Assembly (NCBI GenBank): GCA_947461205.1
Contig: CANHJG010000034.1
Location: 1-42,660, forward strand
Source: Opitutia bacterium
GTDB taxonomy: Bacteria; Verrucomicrobiota; Verrucomicrobiia; Opitutales; Opitutaceae
Length of the DNA: 42,660 nucleotides
Direction: 5' to 3'
Both the position numbers and the translations under genes were made by a program. Position 1 is the stretch's first letter. Each line of letters opens with the position of its first letter. This document shows, piece by piece, positions 1 to 8,089 of the stretch. Under the pieces are notes generated by a model. That model made no database searches, was not told the DNA's origin, and saw only the letters and a program-made list of their open reading frames with translations.

Positions 1-214
1 CCGGCTGACGCTCATCGCCCACCAATCGACCCTCGGCAATACCCCGCGCCACTTCGCCCTCGACCCCACCGGCACCTGGCTCCTCGCCGAAAACCAGGAC
101 AGCCACACCGTCGCCGTTTTCCGCGTCGACCCCAAAACCGGCCGCCTCACCCCCACCGACCCCGTCCTCGCCGTCCCGTCCCCCGTCGCCGCCGTTTTCG
201 TCCCCGTGCGGTGA
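1..214 (+). CDS. Lactonase-family beta-propeller protein, C-terminal end (partial)
   Basis: Only the last 70 or so codons are present; the gene enters from the left edge in the frame starting at base 2 and stops at TGA 212-214. The peptide contains HFALDPTGTWLLAENQDS, then a VAVFRVDPKTGRL stretch, and ends PSPVAAVFVPVR. This is the last-blade pattern of the seven-bladed lactonase family (Pfam Lactonase, which includes cytoplasmic 6-phosphogluconolactonase of the YbhE type). The residues of the active site lie outside the window, so the substrate cannot be assigned and a sugar lactone is only the family default. No gene follows closely downstream. Confidence 0.8.
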   Translation, partial: RLTLIAHQSTLGNTPRHFALDPTGTWLLAENQDSHTVAVFRVDPKTGRLTPTDPVLAVPSPVAAVFVPVR

Positions 215-611
215 AGTCACGCCCACTCCGTGCACGGTAGGTTCGCCTGCGCGAGCACAGTCTTGATGGCTTCGTCCTGTAGGTCGGGCGGGTAGCTTCG
301 AAACCGATGGTAGCGGAGGACTGGGCGGAGGAGGCGGGGGGGGTAGCGCGGGCCCTAACAAAGGAAACCTCTGAACAACAAGGACGAAACCCGAGAGTCG
401 ACCCCGCCTTCACATTGCGCAATGCCCGTTTGCGCCACCCGCACCCCACCCCGGGCTGCCGCGACGCGTACCGACTGGGCCCGGCACTTCCCCGCGTCAT
501 CGCTCTGATTTATTGTTGCCCTCCCCCGCCCCGCCGCGTTTCACCTTTACGGCAACAGGGGACGGCCCGCCCTCCGGGACCGGCTCGGTTGCACTTCATT
601 TTCCGCAACCC
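215..611. other. Intergenic region with no recognised gene
   Basis: About 400 bases between the lactonase stop and the adenylosuccinate synthetase start. The short reading frames on both strands have low-complexity Arg/Pro/Gly-rich translations with no family resemblance. I see no tRNA, no riboswitch-like core and no strong rho-independent terminator. The promoter of the downstream gene must lie here, but no convincing -35/-10 pair could be picked. Confidence 0.5.
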
Positions 612-2156
612 ATGTCCCTCTTCCCCTTTTCCAGCCAACTGATCGCCGACGTCGGAATTTCCCTCGGTGACGAAGGCAAGGGCCGGCTCATCCCCGAGGT
701 CGCCGACGAACTCCGCGGCACCCGCGCCTCCGTCTCCGTCGTCCTCAAGGTCAACGGCGGCGCCAACTCCGGGCACACCGCCGGGGGCATCAAGCTCAAC
801 CTCCTCCCCGCCGGCGTCGTCGTCCGCGACGCCGCCCACCTGTGCATCGGCGCCGGCGTCGTCGCCGACCCGCGCAAGATCTGGTGGGAAACCAAGCCCC
901 TCGAGCTCAAGGGCCACGCCATCCTCTCCCGTCTCCTCATCGACGAGCGCACGATGGTCTCAGACCTCACCCACCGCCTCCTCGATCTCGCCACCGAAGA
1001 CTACCGCGTCCACGTCCTCGGCGAAGAGCCGCGCGGCTCCACCGGCCGCGGCATCACCCCCGCCTACCTCGACGAGGTCGGCCAGCAGCAGATCACTTTT
1101 TCCGATTTCCTCGCCGGCCCGAACTTCTTCGCCCGCAAACTCGCCCAACGCGCCGACCGCGCCCTGCGCACCATCCAACACGTCTACCGCGTCAGCCCGG
1201 AAACCTTCGCCGGCTTCTTTGACAAACTCACCGCCGCCGAACTCCGCGCCAACGCCGAAGCCCTCGAACTCGGCGTCTTCAACCCGGCCGAATTCGACTT
1301 CACGCCGTTCCGCGGCCCCGCGCCCTTCACCCTTAACCTCGACGCCCTCACCGCGACCTACTGGGCCGCCGGCACCGCCCTCGCGAAAAACATCGGCGAA
1401 GTCCGCGAGCTCATTCTCCGCGAGCTGCACGCCGGCCATACCATCATCGGCGAATTCGGCCAGGCCTACTGGCTCGACAAACGCCACGGCTTCTCGCCCA
1501 ACGTCACCGCCTCGCACACCTACACGCCCGAGTTTTTCGAAAGCGCCGGCATCCCCGTGCAGCGCATCCACACCTTCGGCGTTGCCAAAGCCTACGACAC
1601 CAAGGTCGGCACCCACACCTTCCTCACGCAGATGGACGACGCGCACCCGCTCGCCGGGAAACTCAAGCGCATCGAGTTTGGCACCAGCACCGGCCGCCAA
1701 CGCATGGTCGGCTGGTTCGACGCCGTGGAAAAGGGCGACGCCCTGCGCTACGGCGGTTTTCAGGACGTGATGATCAACAAGTCCGACGCCCTCACCCATA
1801 GCGGCGAGTGGCAGGGCGACCTGCTCATCTGCACCGCCTATCAGGACGCCGCCGGAAAACGTTTCCACCACGTCCCCCGCAACGAGGCCGTCCGCAAAAC
1901 CCTCCGGCCCGTTTACACCCAGCACCCCGGATGGAGCGAGGACATCTCCCTGATCCGCCACTTCGCGCAGCTCCCGACCAACGCCCAGCGCTACGTCGCC
2001 GCGATGATGAGGGCCACCCTCGACGTCGCCTACGAAGGCGCCCCCTGGCCGTCCGCCGACCAGCTCCCCAATCTCCGCTACCTCGGCGTCGGCCCCGAGC
2101 CGTCGCAGATTATCAAGGACGTCCCGGCCACCGCCGACCTCGTCAAACTGGCCTGA
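612..2156 (+). CDS. purA: Adenylosuccinate synthetase, divergent form
   Basis: Predicted to make adenylosuccinate from IMP, aspartate and GTP, the first committed step to AMP, in the cytoplasm. The 514-residue product (usual length about 430) keeps the N-terminal P-loop GDEGKG at residues 19-24, which includes the catalytic Asp, and NSGHT at 52-56, which includes the catalytic His. It then has [16 protein letters not shown], a [14 protein letters not shown] stretch matching the family's GATTGRPRRCGWFD, NKSDAL for the guanine-binding [13 protein letters not shown] and a terminal VGPEPSQII. Several motifs are altered (EFGQAYWLD where most have EGAQGTLLD; VGTHTF where most have VGEGPF) and extra sequence sits between RGITPAY and the EFGQ motif. 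The ATG at 612 was chosen because it lies just before the conserved N-terminus; the frame stays open upstream to 513. No Shine-Dalgarno precedes it. Family membership is secure; whether this is the housekeeping enzyme or a paralogue is not visible here. Confidence 0.85.
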   Translation: MSLFPFSSQLIADVGISLGDEGKGRLIPEVADELRGTRASVSVVLKVNGGANSGHTAGGIKLNLLPAGVVVRDAAHLCIGAGVVADPRKIWWETKPLELKGHAILSRLLIDERTMVSDLTHRLLDLATEDYRVHVLGEEPRGSTGRGITPAYLDEVGQQQITFSDFLAGPNFFARKLAQRADRALRTIQHVYRVSPETFAGFFDKLTAAELRANAEALELGVFNPAEFDFTPFRGPAPFTLNLDALTATYWAAGTALAKNIGEVRELILRELHAGHTIIGEFGQAYWLDKRHGFSPNVTASHTYTPEFFESAGIPVQRIHTFGVAKAYDTKVGTHTFLTQMDDAHPLAGKLKRIEFGTSTGRQRMVGWFDAVEKGDALRYGGFQDVMINKSDALTHSGEWQGDLLICTAYQDAAGKRFHHVPRNEAVRKTLRPVYTQHPGWSEDISLIRHFAQLPTNAQRYVAAMMRATLDVAYEGAPWPSADQLPNLRYLGVGPEPSQIIKDVPATADLVKLA

Positions 2157-2336
2157 GTCCGGGCGTCGTCTCCGACCCGCCCGCTCCGTCCGCGTCGCCC
2201 GCGGCCCGTGGCGCGCATTCAACGTCCCCGCGACCCGGTGGCCTTGGCCGCGTCCGTTCCGCCCGCTGCCATGATCCTCGAGGACGCAGAAACCGAACGC
2301 TGACTTCGGAGCCACCCGCTGGCGGGCGCGTTTTCG

Positions 2337-2352
2337 GCGCGTGCGCACGCGC
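2337..2352. repeat. Perfect 16-base palindrome
   Basis: GCGCGTGCGCACGCGC reads identically on both strands. It lies in the non-coding gap after the adenylosuccinate synthetase gene. In DNA this rich in G and C such a palindrome could arise by chance; no role is claimed. Confidence 0.5.
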
Positions 2353-2528
2353 GAGGCCTACGGCAGACTGCTTCGCTCCGGCGTGGCGCTCCGCCGTGTC
2401 GGCCCGGTAGGCGAGCGGGGCTAACACCCGCCCCGAGAGCCCGTCGCCCGCGGGGCCCGGCGACGCGAGCAACCGCACCATCCTTATTCCACTTCACCAA
2501 CAAGTTGAGCCTAAGCGGCCGGAAGGCA

Positions 2529-2581
2529 GGAGCCTGCTGGCACGCGATTCAGCCCGTAGCCATCGCCTGCAAGCAGGCTCC
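2529..2581. repeat. REP-like inverted repeat with 20-base arms
   Basis: The left arm GGAGCCTGCTGGCACGCGAT (2529-2548) and the right arm ATCGCCTGCAAGCAGGCTCC (2562-2581) are complementary at 18 of 20 positions, around a 13-base loop. No run of T follows on either strand, so it does not look like an intrinsic terminator. Size, imperfect stem and intergenic position resemble repetitive extragenic palindromes. Whether it recurs in the genome cannot be seen from one window; I did not find another copy here. Confidence 0.75.
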
Positions 2582-2957
2582 GACCAATCGCGTGAAACTC
2601 ATCTCAAAAGCGATCTGAAATTAAACCAAGAGGGGTTTGCTTGCGGTGGCGCGCGTGAACCGAGGACGAGTCTCTTCGCCACCCGCACGAGCCACCATGC
2701 ACCGCCCCGGGGCTTCGTGAACGAAACCATCGCCGACACGACGACCAGCACGTGAGGGGCGGGAATAAAAATCTTCCCGTCAAATCTGCGGAAAGGGACC
2801 CGGGGAGCGCAGGGCACCCGGAAACGTCCAAAGCCGGCGTTTACCCATGGTAGGCGCCGGTTCACTGCAACAGCTCGTTCTACGCGGAACACCCCGCCCG
2901 GACTGCCCCGCGCTCGCTTGCTTGCACTTCGCACCGCGGTCCGCACATTCGCTCGCC

Positions 2958-3437
2958 ATGCAAACCGACGTCGTCGCCGTCACCATCAAGGGGGTCATGC
3001 CCACCGCCAACGGCTGCGCCGTGTTCCTCGGTGACGACACCAAAACGTTCGTCATTTACGTCGACCACTCGGTCGGCAACGCCATCCAGATGACGCTCAA
3101 CGGCGCGAAGAAAGATCGGCCGCTTACCCACGATCTGATCGGCAGTATGCTCCTCGGTCTTGGCGCACATCTTGAGCATATCGTGATCAACGACGCCCGT
3201 GAGGGCACGTTCTTCGCCCGCATCTTGCTCAAGATGGAAAATGAACTCGGCAAGAAAATCATCGAACTCGACGCCCGCCCGAGCGACTCGATCGTGCTCG
3301 CGCTCCAGCAAAAGCGCCCGATCTACGTCGCCCGCGCCGTCTTCGACACCGTGGAGGATATGACCGAGATCCTCGAGCGCGTGCTCAAGCAGCAGGCCGA
3401 GGAAGGCGAACCGGGCGAAGCCGAAGACGACAAGTGA
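2958..3437 (+). CDS. Bifunctional nuclease family protein (DUF151)
   Basis: A 159-residue soluble protein of the BFN/DUF151 family, whose plant and bacterial members have been reported to have RNase and DNase activity; the physiological role in bacteria is unsettled. It shows the family's typical run: an N-terminal VVAVTIKGV strand, then VFLGDDTKTFVIYVD, a central LTHDLIGSMLLGLGAHLEHIV, and the acid-rich DARPSDSIVLALQQKRPIYV segment with the conserved RPSDSI, followed by an acidic tail. The ATG at 2958 was chosen because homology begins there; the 37 codons upstream are low-complexity. The stop overlaps the GTG start of the next gene, so the two are very likely translated from one mRNA. Confidence 0.85.
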   Translation: MQTDVVAVTIKGVMPTANGCAVFLGDDTKTFVIYVDHSVGNAIQMTLNGAKKDRPLTHDLIGSMLLGLGAHLEHIVINDAREGTFFARILLKMENELGKKIIELDARPSDSIVLALQQKRPIYVARAVFDTVEDMTEILERVLKQQAEEGEPGEAEDDK

Positions 3438-4543
3438 TCGCCGCCGCCCCGTCCGTCGCTCCCGCCCGCCGCCTGCCGCCCGCCCTCTGCGCCGGCCAGC
3501 CCCTCACCGCCCTCGCACCGATGCAGGACGTGACCGATCTGGCGTTCATGGCCGTCGTCGCCCACTACGGCGCCCCCGATTATTTTTTCACCGAGTTTTT
3601 CCGCGTCCACGCGCAGTCGCGCCCGGAGAAGCACATCCTCCGCTCGATCGACGAGAACGCCACCGGCCGACCCGTCTTCGCGCAGCTGATCGGCGAGGAT
3701 CTTGGCCACCTCGCCCGCACCGCCGAGGAACTCCTCCGCCACAACGTGGCCGGTATCGATCTCAACCTGGGTTGCCCCGCGCCTAAGGTTTACAAGAAAA
3801 ACGTCGGCGGCGGTCTCCTCCGCGACCCCGCCCGCATCGGCGAAATCCTGGCCTGTCTCCGCTCGATCGTCCCCGGTCTCTTCACCGTCAAGATGCGCCT
3901 CGGCTTTGACGATACCACCGCGCTCGACCCCGTCATCGATCTGGTCAACGAGCACCGGGTCGATCTCCTCAGCGTCCACGGCCGCACCGTGAAGGAGATG
4001 TATCGCAGCGAGGTCCACTACGACTTCATCGCGCAGGCGGTCGCCCGCGCGCGTTGCCCAGTCCTCGCCAACGGCAACGTCACCTCCGCCCCCCGGGCCG
4101 CCGCCATTATGGCCGAGACCCGCGCCGCCGGCGTTATGATCGGCCGCCACGCCATCCGCAACCCGTGGATCTTTCGCCAGTGCCGCGAACAGTTCGCCGG
4201 CCACCCCGTGACGCGCCTCTCCCTGGCCGACGCGCGTGATTACGTGGAACGTCTCTACCGCGCCACCCAGGCGCCCGGCCTGCCCGAGCGCGACCACGTC
4301 AATAAGATGAAAAAATATCTCAATTTCGTCGGCCAGAGCGTGGATCCCACCGGGGCGTTTCTTCACGACATGCGCCGCACCGACAGCGAAACCCAGCTCT
4401 TTGCGGTATGTGACCGCCACCTCTTGGCAGACCCGACGCGCGAATTCGCCCCGGAGCCCTACCCCGGCGTCATCGCCCGGCCCAATTGCGAGACCCCCAA
4501 CGCCGTCAGCGACGGTTGCTCCCTCGAAACGATCACCGCGTAG
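3434..4543 (+). CDS. dus: tRNA-dihydrouridine synthase
   Basis: A flavoenzyme that reduces uridine to dihydrouridine in the D-loop of tRNA. The 369-residue product is a TIM barrel with LAPMQDVTD near residue 27 (FMN loop), the catalytic Cys114 in NLGCPAPKVYKKNVGGGLL, VKMRLGFDD, LSVHGRT, VLANGNV and GVMIGRHAIRNPWIF (second FMN phosphate loop), then a helical C-terminal domain. The start is GTG at 3434, inside the last codons of the DUF151 gene (GTGA overlap), indicating translational coupling. Family is clear; which D-loop positions are modified (DusA, DusB or DusC type) cannot be told from the sequence alone. Confidence 0.92.
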   Translation: MIAAAPSVAPARRLPPALCAGQPLTALAPMQDVTDLAFMAVVAHYGAPDYFFTEFFRVHAQSRPEKHILRSIDENATGRPVFAQLIGEDLGHLARTAEELLRHNVAGIDLNLGCPAPKVYKKNVGGGLLRDPARIGEILACLRSIVPGLFTVKMRLGFDDTTALDPVIDLVNEHRVDLLSVHGRTVKEMYRSEVHYDFIAQAVARARCPVLANGNVTSAPRAAAIMAETRAAGVMIGRHAIRNPWIFRQCREQFAGHPVTRLSLADARDYVERLYRATQAPGLPERDHVNKMKKYLNFVGQSVDPTGAFLHDMRRTDSETQLFAVCDRHLLADPTREFAPEPYPGVIARPNCETPNAVSDGCSLETITA

Positions 4544-4663
4544 CCGCGGCGCGCCGGGGTGAGCCGCGGCGCCAATGCGGTGCGCCCGCCACTCCGCAAA
4601 AGATGCACCGTGTCCGCCAAGCCGTGCGACATGCCGCGGCCGGATCTGCCGTATACTCCAGCG

Positions 4664-5467
4664 ATGATCACGACCGCGTGTCCCGTGACGATGTCCCCCG
4701 CGGCACTGAACGGGCAAACCCCGCCGCACCTCGAGCAAACGCCCCGCCACGCTCCGCCCGGCGCCTGGCGCTATGCCTGCCCGCACCGCTCCCGGGTGGG
4801 CCTCGGGCTCGCGATTCTCATTTCGGTCGCCGTCCACGCGGGGATTCTTTTCGGCCTCAGCGGGCGCAAAAAAGAAACCGCCCGTCCGAAAGACCCGAAC
4901 CTCATCGCCCTCACCTTCACGATTCCCCAACTAAAGGACTTGGAGGACCCGGAACCGGCGCCCAACGAAGACCCCGGAGCGAAACCCGAGCTCGGCGCCC
5001 CGGTGCCGATGCAGGCCGATCTTCCGCAAATTCCCCAGCCCACGGACTTCGTGCAACCGATCGACTTCAATTCCCTGGTCGAACGCCCCGACATCAATTT
5101 GACTAAGGTCTGGACCGTCCCCGAAGGCATCCGGCGCGGCAGTCGCCCGGGCGAAGGCATGGGCAATATTTTCAACCTCGCGGACTTGGACCGCCCCCCC
5201 ACTCCTGTCATCCAGCCGGCCCCCATCTACCCGCTGGCGCTGAAACGGGAAGGACTTACCGCCACCGTGCTCGTCGAGTTCATCGTCGACGTCCAAGGCC
5301 TAGTCGTAAACCCCGTTGCGATCGAGAGCTCGCACCACGACTTCGAAGTCGCCGCTCTGATCGGTGTGCAAAAATGGAAATTCCGTCCCGGCGTTCGCGC
5401 CGGTCGCAAAGTGAACACCCGCATGCGCGTCCCCATCGTCTTTCGCATGGTTGACGGCGTTGACTGA
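4664..5467 (+). CDS. TonB-like energy transducer protein
   Basis: A 267-residue protein with a short cytoplasmic N-terminus, one membrane segment at about residues 45-66 (LAILISVAVHAGILFGL, with the His in the helix that is typical of TonB), a periplasmic linker rich in Pro and acidic residues (about 75-150), and a C-terminal TonB domain. That domain has the YPLALKREGLTATVLVEFIV strand-helix start and VQKWKFRPGVRAGRKVNTRM. Such proteins couple the proton gradient sensed by ExbBD to outer-membrane transporters. No exbB, exbD or receptor gene lies nearby. The start is uncertain: ATG 4664 and ATG 4691 both leave the membrane helix intact, and an upstream ATG at 4631 is also in frame. Confidence 0.8.
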   Translation: MITTACPVTMSPAALNGQTPPHLEQTPRHAPPGAWRYACPHRSRVGLGLAILISVAVHAGILFGLSGRKKETARPKDPNLIALTFTIPQLKDLEDPEPAPNEDPGAKPELGAPVPMQADLPQIPQPTDFVQPIDFNSLVERPDINLTKVWTVPEGIRRGSRPGEGMGNIFNLADLDRPPTPVIQPAPIYPLALKREGLTATVLVEFIVDVQGLVVNPVAIESSHHDFEVAALIGVQKWKFRPGVRAGRKVNTRMRVPIVFRMVDGVD

Positions 5468-5546
5468 CCGTCGGGGCGGGCGCCCCTCTGCCGCATCGCG
5501 CACCGGCCGCCGCCCGATCTGCGCACCGCTCGATCAGTTCGCCCGA

Positions 5547-6077
5547 CTACTCCAAACCCAACACCTTGCGCCCGGTCGCCGAAATCATCTGCGGAGTCCA
5601 TTGCGGATCCCACACGATGTACACCTTCGCCGTCTCGACGGTCGGCAGATGCGAAATCTTTTCCCGCGCGTCCTCGGCGATCACCGGCCCCATGCCGCAG
5701 CCGGGCGCCGTCAACGTCATCTTAACGTCCACCGCGTGCCCACCGGTCGCCGTCGGTTCAATCGAGAGATCGTAAACCAGCCCCAGGTCGACGATGTTGA
5801 CCGGGATCTCCGGATCGAAACACGTCTTCAGCGCCGCCCACACGGCCGCCTCGCTGAAATCGCCCGCCACGCCGGCCACCTCGGCCGCCGCCGGCGTGTA
5901 GCCACCGATCGCCCCGCTGTTCTCTTTCGCGATGCGAAACAACCCCCGGTCGGTCCGCACCGTGACGTTGCCGCCTAGGGTCTGCGTAATAAACACCTCG
6001 GTGCCGCTCGTCAGCGTCAGCGCGTCGCCCGCCGGAATTGCTGTCGCGGCGCAGTCTTGGATCAAGGTATGGGTCAT
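5547..6077 (-). CDS. sufT: Putative Fe-S cluster assembly protein SufT (MIP18/DUF59)
   Basis: A 176-residue cytosolic protein. The N-terminal 80 residues form the part specific to SufT, and the C-terminal half is the MIP18/DUF59 domain with CFDPEIPVNIVDLGLVYDL and LTAPGCGMGPVIAEDAREKI, the latter carrying the conserved Cys of this family. SufT-type proteins help in maturation of Fe-S proteins. The usual neighbours (sufBCDS) are absent. It sits 17 bases downstream of sppA on the same strand and is probably co-transcribed with it. Family assignment is firm; the client proteins are not known. Confidence 0.88.
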   Translation of the reverse strand: MTHTLIQDCAATAIPAGDALTLTSGTEVFITQTLGGNVTVRTDRGLFRIAKENSGAIGGYTPAAAEVAGVAGDFSEAAVWAALKTCFDPEIPVNIVDLGLVYDLSIEPTATGGHAVDVKMTLTAPGCGMGPVIAEDAREKISHLPTVETAKVYIVWDPQWTPQMISATGRKVLGLE

Positions 6078-6094
6078 AGGAAAGGGGTGCCGGC

Positions 6095-7924
6095 TCAGCG
6101 GATCGTAAGGTTCAACGGCAGGCGCGCATAAACGCCCTGCGGATCGTTGAAGGTGCGCAGCACCTTCACTTCGCTCTCGATGCGCTGCGCGACCTGCAGC
6201 GCCAACCCCGGCGCACGGGCATTGTTCGGCGCCAGCTTCTCGATGAAATCCTGCACGGCCTCAAACAGTTCCTTCGGCCGCGGATATTCCACGAGCCGGT
6301 AGTTCGGGCCGAGCTTCGCCTGCGCCGCCGCATACCCGATCGCCGCATCCAGCCCGCCGAGTTCGTCCACCAACCCCAGCTTCTGCGCCTCGCTTCCCGA
6401 CCACACCCGGCCCTGCGCAATCTCCTCCACCACCTCGCGCGTGAGCTCGCGGGCCTCGGCCACCTTGCCGACGAACTCGCCGTAAATCCAGTCCACCATC
6501 CGTTGGAACACCGCCAGCTCCTCTTCCGTTTTCGGCCGCGTAATGCTAATCACATCGGCAAATTTCCCCGTCTTCACCGAGTCAAAGGTCAGACCGAAAT
6601 CGCCCGACAGCTTCTTCACGTCAAACTGCACGCCGAACACCCCGATCGATCCCGTGATCGTCGTCGGCTCCGCAAAGATGCGGTCGCCGTAGGCGGCGAT
6701 CCAATACCCGCCCGACGCTGCGTAACTTCCCATCGAAACCACCACCGGCTTCACCTTTTTCAGCAGCCGGACTTCCCGTTGGATCGTCTCGGAAGCCGCC
6801 GCGCTGCCGCCCGGGCTGTTGATCCGGAGCACCACCGCCTTCACGTCGTCGTCCTGCCGGAGCTTGCGCAGCTCCCGCGAAAACCGCGATCCGCCGACGT
6901 CGCCGTCCTCGCCCTCGCCGTCGACAATTTCGCCCTCGGCATACACGACCGCGACCCGCCCCTTGCCCGACGAACTGCTCCCGTCGCCCCCGGCCTTTAC
7001 CGGCGCATCCGCGATGTCTTTTGAAATTCTGGAATAGTCCGCGAGCGTGATCTGTTTGAACGGCTGCTTGGACCCGGCGCGCCCCGTCTTCGCTTTCAGT
7101 TCGTCGTAGATTTCGTCGCGATACGCGATGCGGTCGATGAACTTGGCCGCCCTGGCCTGTTCCGGACGGATCAGCCCTTCGGCGTCCACCGTCGCCTGGA
7201 TTTTGTCGACCGCGATGCCGCGGCTCGGCGCGATGTCGGTCAGTACGCCACCCCACACGTCGTCCAGCAATTTCTGGAGCTGTTCGCGGCTCTCCGGACT
7301 CATGCTCGTGCGCGTGAACGGCTCAACCGCGGATTTGTATTTTCCGACCCGCGTGACCTGCACGCCGATCCCGTATTTCTCGAACGCCCCGGCAAAAAAC
7401 ATCGGCTCGCTCGCGAGCCCGGGCATGATGATCATCCCATAGGGGTCGAGCGCGAGCGTCCCCGCGGCCGAGGCCAGATAATAGTCCTTGGCCGTCGCCT
7501 GGGTCAGATAGGCCACCACCGGTTTGCCGGCCGCCTTCACCCCCGCCAGCGCCGCCCGCACTTCCTTCAGCGCCGCAAAACCCGAGCCAAAATCCGCCGG
7601 ACGCAGCGCACCCGTGACAAACACGCCCGCGATCCGCTCGTCCTTCGCCGCCGCCCGGAGCGCGCGCGTAACCGTGCGGAGCTGCAACGTGTCGATCCGC
7701 CTGCCGCCCAACGAACCGAAGTCGATCGCCGGAGGCGCATCGGTGATGTTGGTCGACAAATCAAACACCAGATACGCGCCCTTCTCGAACTCCGGCGTCG
7801 CCTTTTCCCCGCCGCCCATCGCCGCGATCGCTCCGACCAATCCGACCAAGAGCACAAAGGCGCCGCCGGTAAAAATGAACAATGCGACCAGCGCACCGAG
7901 CATCGAAGTGAAGAAATTTTTCAT
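6095..7924 (-). CDS. sppA: Signal peptide peptidase SppA, long (67K) type
   Basis: A 609-residue inner-membrane serine protease that degrades cleaved signal peptides. One N-terminal membrane segment (about residues 7-37) is followed by two tandem S49 domains, the arrangement of the E. coli enzyme (618 residues). The Ser/Lys dyad is present: Lys197 in VGKYKSAVEPF (E. coli Lys209) and Ser404 in SYAASGGYW (E. coli Ser409). LRINSPGGSAAA and the TGSIGVFG stretch mark the second domain. The spacer between domains is unusually rich in Gly, Ser and acidic residues (about 309-345). The start ATG at 7924 lies 165 bases from the divergent gene at 8090. Confidence 0.95.
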   Translation of the reverse strand: MKNFFTSMLGALVALFIFTGGAFVLLVGLVGAIAAMGGGEKATPEFEKGAYLVFDLSTNITDAPPAIDFGSLGGRRIDTLQLRTVTRALRAAAKDERIAGVFVTGALRPADFGSGFAALKEVRAALAGVKAAGKPVVAYLTQATAKDYYLASAAGTLALDPYGMIIMPGLASEPMFFAGAFEKYGIGVQVTRVGKYKSAVEPFTRTSMSPESREQLQKLLDDVWGGVLTDIAPSRGIAVDKIQATVDAEGLIRPEQARAAKFIDRIAYRDEIYDELKAKTGRAGSKQPFKQITLADYSRISKDIADAPVKAGGDGSSSSGKGRVAVVYAEGEIVDGEGEDGDVGGSRFSRELRKLRQDDDVKAVVLRINSPGGSAAASETIQREVRLLKKVKPVVVSMGSYAASGGYWIAAYGDRIFAEPTTITGSIGVFGVQFDVKKLSGDFGLTFDSVKTGKFADVISITRPKTEEELAVFQRMVDWIYGEFVGKVAEARELTREVVEEIAQGRVWSGSEAQKLGLVDELGGLDAAIGYAAAQAKLGPNYRLVEYPRPKELFEAVQDFIEKLAPNNARAPGLALQVAQRIESEVKVLRTFNDPQGVYARLPLNLTIR

Positions 7925-8089
7925 ACGGCGTTGGCACCGTAATCGCTTTTCCCGCTTCCTCCAGTCGAATCACCCTGCGCCTCGCCCGCCCCTATTTTCC
8001 ACCGCCCGATCCACCGTTTTTACACCGTTGTCACCCGTCCCTCCATACCGGGGTTGCACCCCGGACCCGCCTCCTCATCTTGCCCACCT

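Larger units (their letters stand above)
2157..2957. other. Long intergenic region containing a REP-like palindrome
   Basis: Eight hundred bases with no convincing coding sequence. The translations of its short open frames are Arg/Gly/Ala-rich and resemble no family. It contains a perfect 16-base palindrome at 2337-2352 and a large imperfect inverted repeat at 2529-2581 (listed separately). An A/T-richer patch around 2605-2640 and another at 2765-2775 stand out from the GC-rich background and could hold promoter elements for the downstream nuclease/Dus pair, but I could not define one. Confidence 0.5.

Noticed and set aside
960-2348. Long open frame antisense to the adenylosuccinate synthetase gene
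   Set aside because: Its translation is Gly/Val/Glu/Ala-rich and unlike any family. Long antisense frames are expected opposite GC-rich genes with C or G in third positions.
4626-4657. TATACT at 4652-4657 as a -10 box for the TonB-like gene
   Set aside because: The hexamer is a good match, but there is no acceptable -35 at 16-18 bases, and the start site would fall on the assumed ATG, so I did not call it.
3323-4930. 535-codon open frame antisense to the dihydrouridine synthase gene
   Set aside because: Same GC-driven shadow pattern; the opposite strand encodes a complete family protein.
5468-5500. Hairpin GGGGC-GGGC-GCCCC after the TonB-like gene as a terminator
   Set aside because: Five-base stem with no T run; too common in DNA of this composition.
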